Shown one piece after another: positions 1 to 13,039 of a stretch of DNA of 64,000 nucleotides. The position numbers were made by a program, and so were the translations under genes. Each line of letters begins with the position of its first letter. The first letter of the stretch is position 1. The notes beneath the pieces are model-generated. The model worked only from the letters and a program-made list of their open reading frames with translations, did not search any database and was not told the DNA's origin. Source of the DNA: Sternotherus odoratus (Eukaryota; Chordata; Testudines; Kinosternidae); assembly GCA_032164245.1 (NCBI GenBank), contig JAVMKO010000002.1, positions 89,789,340-89,853,339 on the forward strand, read 5' to 3'.

Positions 1-1055
1 ACTACATCTCCCTGGCTTATGCACACAGATGGGATAAAGAAATATTTCATTGGAAAGAAAAGGAGGCTTGGAACTGAGGAAGTATTAGTTTCTGTAACAC
101 TAAATTCTAAAAACCTCCTGAACCAGGACATAACAAGACTCAGAGGAAGTTTGCAACACACTGGATATATACACAGTAATTGCTGAATATCTATTTCAGG
201 AGCATTAGGATCAAGGTGAAATATAGCAACTAGAACCCAGCACTGAGAACCTTTAACAAATAAGACAGGCCACTAGATTCACTGCCTGTCACCCACCCCC
301 TCAAAAATAGATTGAAATGGGCTCAGAAGCATATTGAGTATACATGAAGGGACATTTATAGCTTTTAACAAATATTCCCTCTCCTCTTCCCCTGACACTC
401 TGCAGCCCGAAGAGCACAGCTGCTTTTCTCAGGCAGCAAATTCTCTGAATTGCATCCAGAGCTCAGTTCGCTTGACATGTAGAACATCTATTTCTGCTTT
501 AATTGAATCCTGAGTTTGCTCTCATTTCCATTATTTTTTCAAAACTGTAGCATCCTATTTAATTTCTATATACAATGTGAATAAAATATCTTCATTATTA
601 TGACTTAAAATGGATTAAGACCAAGGGACAATCAGATTCTGCAAGCTGTATGTTTTCCAGAATATATACTCTCATGTTTTCATTTGTACAAGGGGTAATA
701 GCAGGTCCTAATTTTGAAACCCGCTTATTCTTTACTGTTATTTAAACTCTCTTCTAAAGTACCATTCTTTATGAAAGGTCATGTGTCATCTCTGAAAAAG
801 ATTTGCATTTGAAAGGGTGAATTTCATCCATCATGACATACTTAATCAGAACGTATAAAGATGTAGATATTAAGGGACAGAGTCAATGCTTGCATGCCAC
901 AAATTTGATTAACCCTTCAAAATTGTATTTGTCTGCCAAATCCACATAATTGTTTTCTCTTAGATTTAGAAGTCATTGGAGGCAGATTATTGAAGGAGTC
1001 TGCCCAATGCACAGCAGCTAAAAATGTGAAAGGGATAGAAACTAATACAAGAAAT
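1..1055. other. AT-rich non-coding flank
   Basis: No gene or clear repeat seen. Short open frames only. Confidence 0.6.
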
Positions 1056-1059
1056 ACCT

Positions 1060-1770
1060 TGCAAATGTTATATTGAAATATACCTAAAGTATTGTGTCCA
1101 GTTTTGATCACCTCACTGTAAAAAAGCTGCACTGGAAAACTGAAAAGAGTTAGAAACCAGTAATAAATGTGCTTAGAGATCTGTCAGGGTTGACATATGA
1201 AGAGAGATCACAATAACTGGGATTATTTACACTAGAAGAAAGAAGATTATACTTAAAGGAAATATTCCCCAATTTGACATGAAACCTGGTCATTCCTTTC
1301 TTTACATCCTGCCCAATGGTAAGAAAAGAAGCCTCAATGGATAAAATGTAAGGTTCCCTCTTTTCACTTAGACTCACCTTTCTAGTTTTGTCTTTACTCT
1401 ACACTTTACTTTAGTGTGTCTAAACTGGGGACTTGATCTTACAGATGACACAAACTATAACGCACACTACTGCAAATAGGCCTTTGGCATCGATGAACTA
1501 CTCTTGGTAATAAACGCGGTGACCAGTCATATGTATCTGTAGTATGAGGCTCCTGGATTGTAAGCTCTTTGGGGCATGGACCAGTCTTATTTTCTCTATA
1601 TAGCACCTAATGCATTATTGAGTGCTACACAAATAATATCAAATAAAAAATAGTTCTTCCTGTAACAGACTGTGGAACTCATTGCCACAGGTAGTCGTCA
1701 AGTCAGATACAATGGCTGGATTTTAAATTACATTTGTAATTACAAGTGCAGAGATAACGACAATCAAATC
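1060..1770 (+). mobile_element. Old CR1 fragments split by a SINE-like repeat
   Basis: 1080-1260 (AGTATTGTGTCCAGTTTTGA, CATATGAAGAGAGATCA) and 1655-1770 (CTGTGGAACTCATTGCCACA) are successive parts of an old CR1 3' end. Between them, 1380-1650 carries a different repeat with GATTGTAAGCTCTTTGGGGC, a tail common in turtle SINE-like repeats. Divergence is high. Confidence 0.6.
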
Positions 1771-2399
1771 TCATGCGTTGGACCATAATATGAATATCAG
1801 AGGGATCAGAGAGGAATCACATATATGCAGCATTGCACATTTGGCATCAAGGAGTGAGTGAGCCCTGCAGGACTCAGGACTAGATTGACCTGTAACCTTC
1901 TGCCGTATGGCAGATTTTATTAAATTTCTTCTATAAAAATAAGGCCAGTGGCTCATTGTTTATGATTACCCTATTGCAACAACAACTGTGTGTTCACCTG
2001 ATGGAAAGAGATGTCAATTGCTAGAGCTCATTCGAGAAAAGAGTGAGATTTTTAAGACTATAATACATACGGTACTTTGAGGGGGCCCTAAATATAGCAT
2101 ATTACAAATGAATAAATTCAAGCAAAAACCACCCCTTTATTTTATAAAGCCTTTAAACAAAATAGGTCCCTGTATAGTTTAAAAGACTATTTTAGCTGCA
2201 GAGCAATTCACAAAGAGGCCACATAAAAAAGAAAAGTGCTGTATTAGTTTAGGCAAAAAAAGGTCACTTCTATTAAATAATCAATATGTAAGAAACCAAA
2301 ACCCCGTCCCCTGGAGAGGTGGGGAACTGCATTACTGTAATGTTTGTAGGGGAGGATGCCAGAATGATCATCTGAAAGTAGAAAGAAAAGCACAGCCCT

Positions 2400-2844
2400 A
2401 GCTTCCTAGCTTCCCACAGCTAGTTAAAACGAGCTGTCAAGCAGCTGTTTCCATGAGCCTCCCAGCACACACGCTGCTCTCAGACACTGTTCCCTTCCTC
2501 CCACCGCCCCACGCTCTCAGTACATGCACACACACACATTCCCTCTCTGTCTCCTTCTGTAACTTTATCAAGGGAAATACTGTAGTAGTTGCTGCTGCTT
2601 CCCGGTAGATGTGTGAGTCAGATCAGAGACAGTGTCTGAAGACAAGCTGGTGACTGCTTCCCCTCACCCCCCGTTTAAATCTGAAACACCAACTCAACCA
2701 GGGTTGCCTGTGAAGACAACAGAATACATCCAACTAGTCAGATCCTAGTGTACTTGTTATGAAGCTCTACTGTACAAGAGGAACTTCGGGTTACAAGCCA
2801 GTGCATTCAAGAGCCCTGCCATGAAGGTGAACCTCTATATTTAG
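2400..2844 (+). promoter_or_regulatory. Candidate upstream first exon/promoter of RIPOR2
   Basis: This stretch lacks recognisable repeats and is richer in C and G than its surroundings. It ends in two possible donor sites: ATGAAG|GTGAAC at 2826/2827 and TTTAG|GTAGGT at 2844/2845. The short frame ATG 2821 to TAG 2844 would be a tiny upstream ORF if the second donor is used. With the first donor, the frame reading CHE joins in phase to the open 5' extension of exon 1 (EISSRLPEI). All of this is inference from splice-like signals, and the 26-kb distance to exon 1 makes it tentative. Confidence 0.25.
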
Positions 2845-5800
2845 GTAGGTACATGGTTTGGTTTTTTCACCCTCCCCCCGATTTTAATGAGAATTATAAA
2901 CCTGGATCCTTCTGATGACCACTGTGAATGGTGCTGGTTTGGGTGCTGTGGTTTTGTGCATTAGCTTTCTGCAGTGTGTTAGGAAGCTCCAAAAATAACT
3001 ATGGTTATGTTTCAGCAAATGCTTTCCTAACTGCCAATATTAAATTACAGACAAGATGGAGGTTATCATTACTGTTAAAGTAGATGTGTGAGATTAGTGT
3101 GGCACTCCCGTACAACAGGGAATTTATGCGTGGAGTTCAAAGTTGTAAAATGAATTGCGCATCACAGAATTTGTGACCGTTTTCACAATGTCCATAAAAA
3201 GTGGTGGATTCTAAAGTATGAACATGCCAAATCAAGAAAAGTGCTCAAGAACAGGTAAAAATGATACAGAAAGTATATACTGGAAGAGTGAACTTTGTGT
3301 GTTATGTCTCCCTGGCTCAGCAGTCACAGGTCAATAGTGTGAAACAATCCACTGAGTTTGGAGAAGTTGTGCTTGGTATTTCTACCTAGTCTACCTCTGC
3401 CTGCCAGTTTGCCCTCATGAGCAGATAAGATAGTGGGGAACTAAATGGAAAGGAAAAATATTATAAAGGAAAAATAAAAAACTTAAATTGTAAGAGATTG
3501 CAAGTAATCAAGCTAGTAGCTGGAGGATTTTTTTTTAAAGGCTATTGTCTCAAAAGCAGTTGCTGTACCAAGCCTATAGTATAGTCTATGAAGGTCCTAG
3601 AACACTGGTGTGGGATTTTAGGGAGCAAGAGCTTGAAACAATCTTTTGTGTAGTTGTAATCTGTACATTTGAAAAAAAAAAACCTTTTGTTTGTGTGCAT
3701 TCTTTAAGGATCTGAATAGCTGTGGCAGGAAAAGTCATTTTTATCACTGCATGGAAACTTGTTTCTATCCAGAAGACATATCAGAATGCCCTTCGATTAT
3801 GTTTTCCTATTCCCAGCAAGCTTTTATGGTATTATCAGTTTGAGAAAGGATTGACCCTCTAAAATTCTTCCCCCTTTAGCCTTGGGATAGTGTCTAAGCC
3901 AAACTGGTGCAAACATACTGCACTTTACTGTTCCACCACACTTTACCTTTACAATACATGCTCTGTGTATGCTCAGAAGCTGTCTCTCACCAGCAGAAGT
4001 TGGTCCACTAAAAGATATAACCTCACTCATCTTGTCTGGTCACAAAAGGTCATTCTAATCCTGTCTTCCTCTTCTGTCTGATCTTTAAACTTTTAAAAAG
4101 GCTGTTTGGCAGCTTTCTGAAAGATGGTGTTTGTTTTTGTTTATTTGTTTTGCCCTTTTGAAGGTTAAATATAAAGGTATTTGGCAAAGCTGCACATTTT
4201 CAAGCATTGGTTTGGCATTATTTAATCCGACTATGCATTTTGCCACGCTGATCTTAATTACTGTGTTTTAGCTGCTGTCACACAGCAGGAGACTGCAGGA
4301 AACACTCCCAAATTGGAAGCATTATCGTCAGTATTCTCCAACAACTAATTAGTATTCAAGAACAGATCTCTCTCTTTGAATAAACAAAAGGCAGGGGTGT
4401 GTCCAACGAGGGTGGCATTGGGGGATGAGGAAGTTGTTTCCTCCGGAAAAACTCGACTGTGCTAGCTGCCAGTCATAGCTGAGAAATTACTTAAAAGTGG
4501 TTTTTCACAAGAGGCAGAATATGCTGTTCAGGGCTAGTGTGGTCCACATTGTCCTGTCTATATTCAAGCCGGGCTCCCTACTGAAAACAATATTTTCTGC
4601 TTTAAATAAATAGAAAAATATGGCAAATTGTCTTTTAATAATAACTCAACATTGATGGGTTACGGTTAAATAACCGATACACTGTAGCTCTAAAATACAC
4701 CAAACATACCATCATTTGTTCTGTAAATTCAAAATCCCTGCAGCCTGCAAAGGTGAGGTGCTGCCTATGATCCTCATCACTACGGGTTAACTTTGACAAC
4801 CTGGTCTTTGAAAAGCCACTTATTGCTTAAGTTATATCAAAATTGTAACTTGACACTGGATCACCTTTTTGTATCCCGGCGATATTTTCCTGACAGTGTT
4901 TTCTGGTGTTTGGGGCAGTGGATGGAAAATCTGGGCGCTTGGGTTCTACTGCTGGTTCCGCCAAAGGCTTACTCTGAAATTTTAGGTGTGTACATCCCTG
5001 TAACACAGTTTACACCCCTGTAAAATGAGAATACAGGGATGCTATGAAACTGAATTAACATTTGTTAAGCACTTTGGGATCTTCAAAGGAAAAAGACTCT
5101 CCAAAGAGTCTGAGGGTGACCATCCCATCATAGGCAAGTAAAATGGGTTGCTGCTGTTGTTGCTTTTTGTGTCCGTGTATGGCCATTTCATTCATCTGCA
5201 AACGTTCAAAGTAACAGCTATGAAAAGCCTGGCCTTGATCACATGCTGATACATCTTATTATACTATGCTGAGTGGAACTGCTAGCACTGTGTTCATGAA
5301 ACTTAAATAACAGTCTTTTGCCCTGCCTATAAACCTGATCAAGAGGATAGATAATTTTCACAACATATACTGGTTCAGAAATGGGCCACAACTGCCTTTT
5401 TGCCTTCTTACTGGAAGGAATAGGGATAAAAGTAAAGCAAGTATTTATATGCGCACCATTTCTTCCAAAAAAGAGGGATGCCTGATCTGACTTCATGCTT
5501 TATGTGCAGTAGTGGCTAGCAACACTGTACACTGAGGAACAACTCATTTACTGGGATAATTTTTGTCTGCCAAACTAAGCTGCTTGCTGAGAGAGACAGG
5601 CAGCTTGTGTTTGTGGTTATTCAACCGGCAAAGAATACCAGCTGAAAATGGACAATGAAGGAACTGCATGTAGCAATGCCTTAGAAGCATGCACACACAG
5701 CTGGTTCGTAGATGTAGATGGAGATGTGTAGTGGTGTCATACAGGCTGTTGTCATGTCAACCTCATGTTATATGGTTACTGGATGATTCCATTAGTGAAA

Positions 5801-8100
5801 TGCTAAGAATTCTGGGTGTTTTCCCTTTTAGCAGGAGCTTGGTTTCTCTGTGAGATTCACGTCTCATCACCCTTCCCATGATTTCTTTAAAGAAAATGTT
5901 ATTGGGTAGAGAATCTGAATATTATAATGAAGAAAAGGGACAGATTTTCCCCTTGCTCATGCCAGTTTTGCACAAATACAGTACCAGTGACTACAACAGA
6001 GTTATGCCTGATTTGCACCAGTGGAAGCCAGTGTGGAGAATCAGGCCACAATGAGTTAAAAAGGTCTTTTGATGAAGGACCAAATTCTTCCCAGTGTAAA
6101 TCCAGAGTAACCCCACTGATGGCCGTGGACTGACCTCAGATTTACATTGGTGTGAACGGAAAGCAGAACATAACCTCCTTCCAGAGGTGTAAATCCCAGA
6201 CCGAATACCCCTCCACAGCTGTAAATCCCTTTGGAAGGTGGGTGGGTGGATGGTGGTGGTGGTGAAAAGCTCTCTCGGGCCCTGCACTGCTGCAGGACCA
6301 GTGGCTGGCCAGTGTTCTCCCTGCAGTGAAAAGTGCTGGTTCGGGGAATGTGGCTAGAGCACTCAGCAGATGATACACCGAGACCCTGTCAGGAGGACAC
6401 CTATTGAGCCCTGAGCTTGTCTGGTGGTGGCCTGGTGACCACTTTCCATTCCTGATTTTTCAGGTCTCACACCAAACTAATCTATCCTGAAACTGACTCT
6501 CTTTCTCCAGTCCACCCCCATCATACTACAGTCTCCTTTCCTGGTAAAGCTTGCACGAGAAGATAGAGGGTAGCAATGCAAACCTCGTGTCTTCCCATGG
6601 GGGTGAATGGTGCAGCAGCTCTCACTGCAGCGGGAATGGGCAGGGGGAGGGGAGGCGCTGCAATTTCCATATCCTTATGGCAGCAGGGTAAGTCAAGTCC
6701 ACTTTGGTATCAACCACTGCTCACCATCAATAAAACAAACACTCGCTGTAAAGAAAAACACATGCCTTCTTTTGTACATAGTAATAATCAGTACCTTGCA
6801 AATTATGTGTGGTGAAGGACCAGCCCCTGTTCCTATTGAAGTCTATGGCAGGGCAGGGGGAGCAGAATTGGGCCCCCAAGGTCATTTCCATGGGATTTAG
6901 GTTCAGAGCACTGAGATCTGAAAGTACAAACTGTAGCTTTTTAAACCCTTTGACACTGAAGTGGGGGGTGGTTCTGAACAATGCTGGAGCCCACTCATGC
7001 CTGATGCCAGATTAATTGAGGAGTAGCAGAAACGCAACCAAGATCTTGCTGCACTCTGGCATTGTTTAAAAAGTAACCACCAGCACAGACTGTCTTTCTA
7101 ACAGGAAGTTATGGAAAAAAGCAGGCAACCCAAACTCTTTCTTAATTGCTTTTAGTACCTGCAGTCTGCTACCAACAATTACAGTTGCTTGCCTTCCCCT
7201 TTCTTACAATAGCTCTGGGTCGAATTCCCTCCTTAGGACGTGAATTCTTTAAGCATGAGCAACAATAAAAAAAAAAGAGCCAATTTAGTTTTTTAAATTG
7301 CCTTTTTTTTGTTATTTTTGTATTCTCTAATTCCCCTCCCACCCCGGTAAACACAAAAGAAATGATTGATTAGCCACAAAACATGAAGGGGTCTTTCTGC
7401 TTTTCAGTAGAAGGAACAAATTGAAACTGACAGTTCCCTGGAACCAGTGCAATACATGAAACATTCACAAGACTACGTTTTATCTCGCAGCCTTTTAAAG
7501 CATCAAAAGCACTATAGTCCTTTAGTGCATATAGTAAATTAACCTTGACTGACAGTCAGCCATCTCATTTCTGCTATCCCACTGCTCACAATATGTACTC
7601 ATCAGACAAACATTCAGATTAACTACAGTAACTGGAATTTCTGAGGTCAACTCATCCTGCTGGTAACACCATATCTGTTTCTAGTAATCTGATTTTCAGA
7701 GGGAAATATCAGTTTAGCCAAAGCACCTAGGAGATGCGTCAAATTTAACCTTGTCCAAAAGATGCCATTAAATAGCAAACTGCAAAACCTCTGTCAACTA
7801 AAGCAGCTTTTGGATTCGCAACAGAATTTCATCCAGGTGTATATGACATGGTTCTGAAATTGGCCTATATGTTAGCTTTGAGAAAAGATCATGCTGGTAC
7901 GGTCAGTCAATAGAGACATATTATTTAAGCCTCTCCATTCAGGCTAATCAAGGGGATGAACTCACTTACAGTGACTCTGTTGGAAACAAGCAAGTTAGCA
8001 AATAGCCATAGCAGTGTTTTGTTTCAACATATGGAGCAAAAGCAGGGATTTCCCTATACTCCACCCTGAATTCCCCCATCACCTCCCCAGGGGTCAAACC
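2845..8100. other. Non-coding, mostly unique, MIR at 4.9 kb
   Basis: AT-rich with no supported gene. 5930-6200 carries the recurring TTTGCACCAGTGGAAGCCAG / AAATCCAGAGTAACCCCACT motif, seen again near 16,300, 16,900, 32,400, 33,900 and 45,680 and probably a decayed ancient repeat. The segment 6240-6265 is (GGT)n-like. Confidence 0.5.
4910..5095 (+). mobile_element. MIR-type SINE, divergent
   Basis: GTAAAATGAGAATACAGG and GTTAAGCACTTTGGGATCTT match the MIR core and tail. The 5' part is weak. Confidence 0.6.
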
Positions 8101-9118
8101 AACCAAGATGAAGGACATACCAAGAATATACAAATATGTCATCTGAAGGTTCAAATGTTGCATCTACATCCAGACAGCCCGAAGCACAAATGCAGCTACC
8201 TAATGAATAAACAGTGACCCTACAACTTGAAGGCAGTTCCCGAAGTTTGTTGGACAACCTTTTCCCATTTATTGAAGTTAGAAAAGATGGCTACCTCCTG
8301 CAAAAAAGCTTACGAAGAAGGGAAACTTTCCACTGCTACAACTGGTAAAACTGGAAGAGCTTGGTTTGCCAGACCAATCAGCGAACCCAATGCTGACAAA
8401 CTACGTGAAAAGGCTGCAAAACACCAAGCCTCTGGAGCCATTGACACGCAGAAAGACTTATAAGTTAGTCACTCTCAAAGCCAATTTTAGAAGTTCTTTG
8501 TGAGGCTGTTAAGAATGCTGGGAACACAACACAGTTTACGCAAACAAATATGGCTCTTACATCTTACTTTCTATTTAAGCAAGAGATACCACATACTACA
8601 AACTGGAGGCCAATGTTAAAATGCATTGTCACTTGTTAACCCTGAAGTTGGACACTGGTTCCGAACAAGACCGACAAATGCTCACTATCTTTCTGCGAGA
8701 AACTCAGCTAGAAGCATGCAGTGCAGCAGTGAAAGACACAGCAACTGTAAAAATGAAGAACTCTCTCTCACCACATTAAAAAATTTGCCTACATAGCTGA
8801 TGGATGTACCGATGCAAATGGAAGCCAAGTATTAACTCATTGCATACATTATCTTGATGTCAGTAGAAGACCAGTAGATGCATTTCTAGATATTCAGGTT
8901 ATTAGGTGCACCTGTGACAACCTACGTCTTAGAAGAGTCAAATACTTGTAAACTGGAACCCAAACAGATGGCTGCTTGTACATTTGATGGAGCTGCAAAC
9001 TTCTCTGAAAGACACGAGTACAAGCTTTGTTCAGAGAAAAGTGTAACACATCTCTCTCCTATACAGGCTGCAGAGGCCATTTTAACTTCAGTAAGGGGAA
9101 AGATAATGGAGCAAATAA

Positions 9119-9345
9119 CTAAGCATAATAAGGTATAAATAATAAGGTAATAAGTAACAATCAGCATGGATTTGTCAAGAACAAATCACATCAAACCACC
9201 ATGATAGCTTTCTTTGACCGGGCAACAAGCGGCAAATAATTAAGCATAATAAGGTATAAGTAATAGTACGTTAAGGTGATAAGTAACAGTCAGTAGGGTA
9301 GCTTTGTTTGACAAGGCAACAAGTCTTGTGGCTAGGAAGCAAGCG
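9119..9345 (+). repeat. Imperfect ~120-bp tandem duplication at CR1 5' junction
   Basis: TAAGCATAATAAGGTATAA followed by TAAGTAACAATCAG occurs at 9119-9165 and again, with changes, at 9240-9290. Each is followed by a GGCAACAAG block. The repeat unit is about 120 bp and spans the boundary between transposase and CR1 sequence. Confidence 0.6.
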
Positions 9346-10360
9346 GCAGAAGTGGTATAGCTTGATTTTAGTAACTTTTGATACTGTCTCCCATGATCTT
9401 TCATAAACAAACTAGGGAAATACAACCTAGATGAAGCCACTATATGTTGGGTGCAGAACTGATTAGAACCCATCCCTAGAGAGACTGTTTCACAGTCAAG
9501 GTGGAAGGGCATAACCTGCAGGGACTGGTCCTGGGTCTGGTCTGATCATCAATGATTTACATAATGGCATAGAGAGTACACTCATAAAGCTTGCGGCGGA
9601 TACCAAGCTGGGAGGGGTTGCAAATGCTTGGAGGATAGGATTAAAATTCAAAATGAACTGAACAAACTGGAGAAATGATCTGAAGTAAATAGGATGAAAT
9701 TCAATAAGGATAAATGCAAAGTACTCAATTTAGAGAGGAACAATCAGTTGCACACATACAAAATGGGAAATGACTGCCTAGGAAGGAGTACTGAGAAAGG
9801 GATCTGGGGGTTGTATTATCTATACCAATTCTTCTGCTCTACTCCATGCTGATTAGGCCTGAAGTGGAGTATTATGTCTAGTTCTGGGCACCACATTTTA
9901 GGAAAGATGTGAACAAATTGGAGAAAGTCCAGAGGAGAGCAACAAAAATGATTAAAGGTCTAGAAAACATGACCTAGGAGGAAATAAATAATTGAATTTG
10001 TTTAGCCTGGAGAGTGAAGATTGAGCCGGAACATGGTAACAGTTTTCAAGTACCTAAAAGGTTGTTACAAGGAGGAGAGGTAAATTGTTCTCATTAACTT
10101 CTGGGGATAGGATAAGAAGCAATGGGCTTAAATTCCAGTAAGGTTTAGGTTGGACATTAGGAAAAACTTCCTAACTGCCATGGTAGTTATACAGTGGAAT
10201 AAATTGCCTAGGGAAGTTGTGGAATCTCTGTCATTGGAGGTTCTTAAGAGCAGGTTAGACAATCACCTGTCCGGGATGGTCAAGATAATACTTAGTCCCC
10301 TGCATTCAAGGCAACACTGAACTAGAAGTCCTCTCAAGGTCCCTTCCAGTTCTATGATCT
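9135..10360 (+). mobile_element. CR1 LINE 3' part inserted in the hAT transposase
   Basis: Reads as the reverse-transcriptase end and 3' UTR of a CR1 retrotransposon: ACAATCAGCATGGATTTGTC near the start, AAATGCAAAGTACTC, TTCTGGGCACCACATTT, TTAAAGGTCTAGAAAACATG, GTTAGACAATCACCTGTC, and the CR1 tail CCCTTCCAGTTCTATGATC. Frames are broken. The first 200 bp hold a local duplication: TAAGCATAATAAGGTATAA occurs near 9120 and again near 9241. Confidence 0.85.
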
Positions 10361-11509
10361 AGTCAACTAGCACTTGTATGAGCTGCAGAATCTTCAAAAG
10401 ACATTAAAAAACCCATTAAATGTAATGTCTTTGTTGTACTCTTTTTCCCCCCAACAAGAGTCCAAAAAGACTAAACATCTTGGAAAAAATAGAAGGTGCT
10501 CTAGTACTGAAGTTCACATTAGTTCAACCTGGGAAAATCCAGTGGGTTTCTCTTGAGAGATCTTTGGCTGTTGCCTTAAAATTACCATTATTATTGCCTT
10601 TGGAAAGTATCTACCAAGATGGGATGGATCTAAGAAGTGAATCTGGTGGACTACTTTTGCTACTACATTCAGAGAAGACAATCGCCATTCTCTGACTTGT
10701 AAGTCTACTGTTGAAACCACATGGGTCATTAAATAATGCCATCCAGGCATCTGCTATAACAGTAGTGGATCTTTGTCCAGCAATGGAAGCTACACTTGGA
10801 TCAATCAGAGAGAGATGCATTAAAAACATACTGAAAAAAGCAAAGACTTCAGTCCAGAAGTTGACTAATGAAGGCATTTATTTTGAATTATATAGCGAAG
10901 AGGACAAGAAGTGTTTGTAAAGCCAGCTGAAAAAAATACACAGAGTTGATTCCTAATCTACAAGTGCAACTTCTGGATTCTATCCAACCTCCATGGAGTA
11001 GATCCCTGTCTTATAAAACACTTACAGTTGAATGGAATAAGGCACTACCTACAATGGGGCTGCCACATGATCAGGACAAAATAGAAAATTTGAACGTAGA
11101 GTGGAATATCATACAATGAAGGAATGAAAATTTGACTTCACCTTTTTGTTATCACTAGTGGCCTGACCTAATATTTTTGCTGTTTCCTGGGATGAAAGAA
11201 GTAGGATTCATCTCTTGCTACTCCCAGTCAACAACAGCTACAATTGAGCATTCTTTTTGGTCATTGAATAGAATTTTGTGTTCTGAAAGAAGTCACCTTC
11301 TGCCTGATCATGTGAATGAAGGACTAGAAGTACCAGACACACAAGAAGCCACCAAAGATGAACATACTGCATTTGAGAAGATCATTAACAGAGTTGTGCA
11401 AAATTATAAGAAACCAAGAAAGATCTAGATGTACTGCTTCATGGAATACTTGAATAGCCAACTTGTGTGATTTTGAAACAAGTTAAAGCTAATAAAATGG
11501 TCATGAAAC

Positions 11510-12890
11510 ATTTTTCAGTTTTTACTATGGTGCCATACAGCCCACCTCTGCCCTTGTGGTCTTACCCCCCTGTAAATTCAAACACAGCCCCCTAATTTCA
11601 ATTCCTGGGGAAAATACTGGAGCAAATTTAAGTACTGCCTCTTTTCTAGAACATTGTCTCCTGGTATAAGCATTCAGATAGCCAAATTATTTTCTTAATA
11701 AGGTGTCTTTGTTTTTTCTTTTATCACATATAAGAGAGTGTTCCTAGAAGACTACAGCACAATAGCAAGTAAATGATCAGTTACAATAAACACTTTTGTT
11801 CTAAAACCCTGCCCAAAAGGTCCCAGAATGTCTTGAAAAAGTTACACTTTGGTATGAAATGTTCATTCTTGCTCTTAATCTATGCATACGAAAGTAGATG
11901 TATCTATTGTACAGAAAGTCTAGTGAAATGGCATTTGCCATTTCTGAGTTATCCAGGCATGAAAGGACATTTTTATGCTTTGGTAATTTTATGTGCTCAC
12001 TTCTTGTTCAATTTAAAAAACTGCTTTGTTTTAAAACTTAAGACATGGCACATATGTAGGGTTGTACTCTGTAACTTTTCATAAAGTCCAAATAAATAGA
12101 CTTGGCATAGGGAATCTCTGTGGGGTTTGCAGGCACCATTACTGATCACACTAATGCAAGCACCACTGAATTACAGTTGGAACTACATCCAGTGTGCATG
12201 TTCCTACCATATATGCAGGTGGATCTGTGGCGTCACTGTGTTGCTGAAGAGAGACTAGGTGGCTGTGGGGTCCCTTTGAATGGCCTCTCTTACTGAGCAC
12301 AGACTCTAGCAGTCCCACTGGAAGGGGCAAGGTAAGGAGAGTGTGGTTAGGTAGATTTTGCAAAAAATTGGTTGGGAAATAAGAACAGTCTACAGGGCCA
12401 TGTGACATTTTCCTTACTCATTTTAGTGCTCACTGGGTGCACTTATTTAGATATATACACAAATACAAGCGTGTGTTCCCATGTAATCACTGTTTAAACA
12501 AGTCTAGCTACATGCAGTGGCAAAAGGGCAGAACACGATTATCTATGAGCAAATAGTGCATAGAGCAAATGGTTAAACAGCCTCTGACTACCTTATACTA
12601 CCATATGAATCTAAGAACTCTGCAGTCCCAGAAATAGAAAAGGGGGAGGGTACTGGAGTGCAAGCCATAGTGTGATTTCCATATGATCCTTAACAGCATA
12701 CCAAGTTCACAGTGAATGTTTATAATGACAGAATGTGAGAAAATAGTGTTATAAATTAATTCAGCCTTAATTTATGCAAGGGAAAGTTATTCAGGATAAA
12801 TACCTTGCAATTCAACAATAATGAATGTGGTGAGATCTGATTATTCCATGCTTGGTTTAGCCACAAGTCTCTGTATCTCAAAGATTTTGG
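11510..12890. other. Non-coding stretch
   Basis: The first 100 bp may be the 3' end of the dead hAT element (ATGGTGCCATACAGCCCAC). The rest shows nothing I can identify. The 103-residue frame at 11773-12084 has no recognisable domain. Confidence 0.5.
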
Positions 12891-12897
12891 TAGTAAC

Positions 12898-13023
12898 CAA
12901 GGTGCTAGAACTGGGGGCGCTGCCACACCTCTGGCTTGAAGTGGTTTCCATTATATACAAGGTTTGTAGTTTGGTTCAATGGCTCTGAGCACCCACACTA
13001 TACAAATTGTTCCAGCATCCCTG
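12898..13023. mobile_element. hAT MITE, 126 bp, 8-bp TSD GTAGTAAC
   Basis: Starts CAAGGTGCTAGAACTGGGGG and ends TTGTTCCAGCATCCCTG. GTAGTAAC is duplicated exactly at 12890-12897 and 13024-13031. The 8-bp duplication and short inverted ends fit a non-autonomous hAT element. Confidence 0.85.
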
Positions 13024-13039
13024 GTAGTAACTAATCTTA

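Larger units (their letters stand above)
8100..11510 (+). pseudogene. Decayed hAT transposase (DUF4371/ZMYM-like), split by CR1
   Basis: Fragments of one hAT transposase in several frames. N-terminal part 8227-8463 holds TGKTGRAWFARPISEPNADK, and 8900-9130 holds a TFDGAANFSERHEY block like the YDGASNM motif of DUF4371 transposases. C-terminal part: 10480-10920 (FTLVQPGKIQWVSLERSLAV, then VVDLCPAMEATLGSIRERC) and 11177-11428 (ATIEHSFWSLNRILCSERSH through QNYKKPRKI), which corresponds to the hAT C-terminal dimerisation region. Many stops and frameshifts intervene, and a CR1 LINE lies between the halves. A dead autonomous transposon, not a host gene. Confidence 0.75.

Noticed and set aside
11773..12084. 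103-residue plus-strand frame
   Set aside because: No domain, no promoter or splice signals, AT-rich composition.
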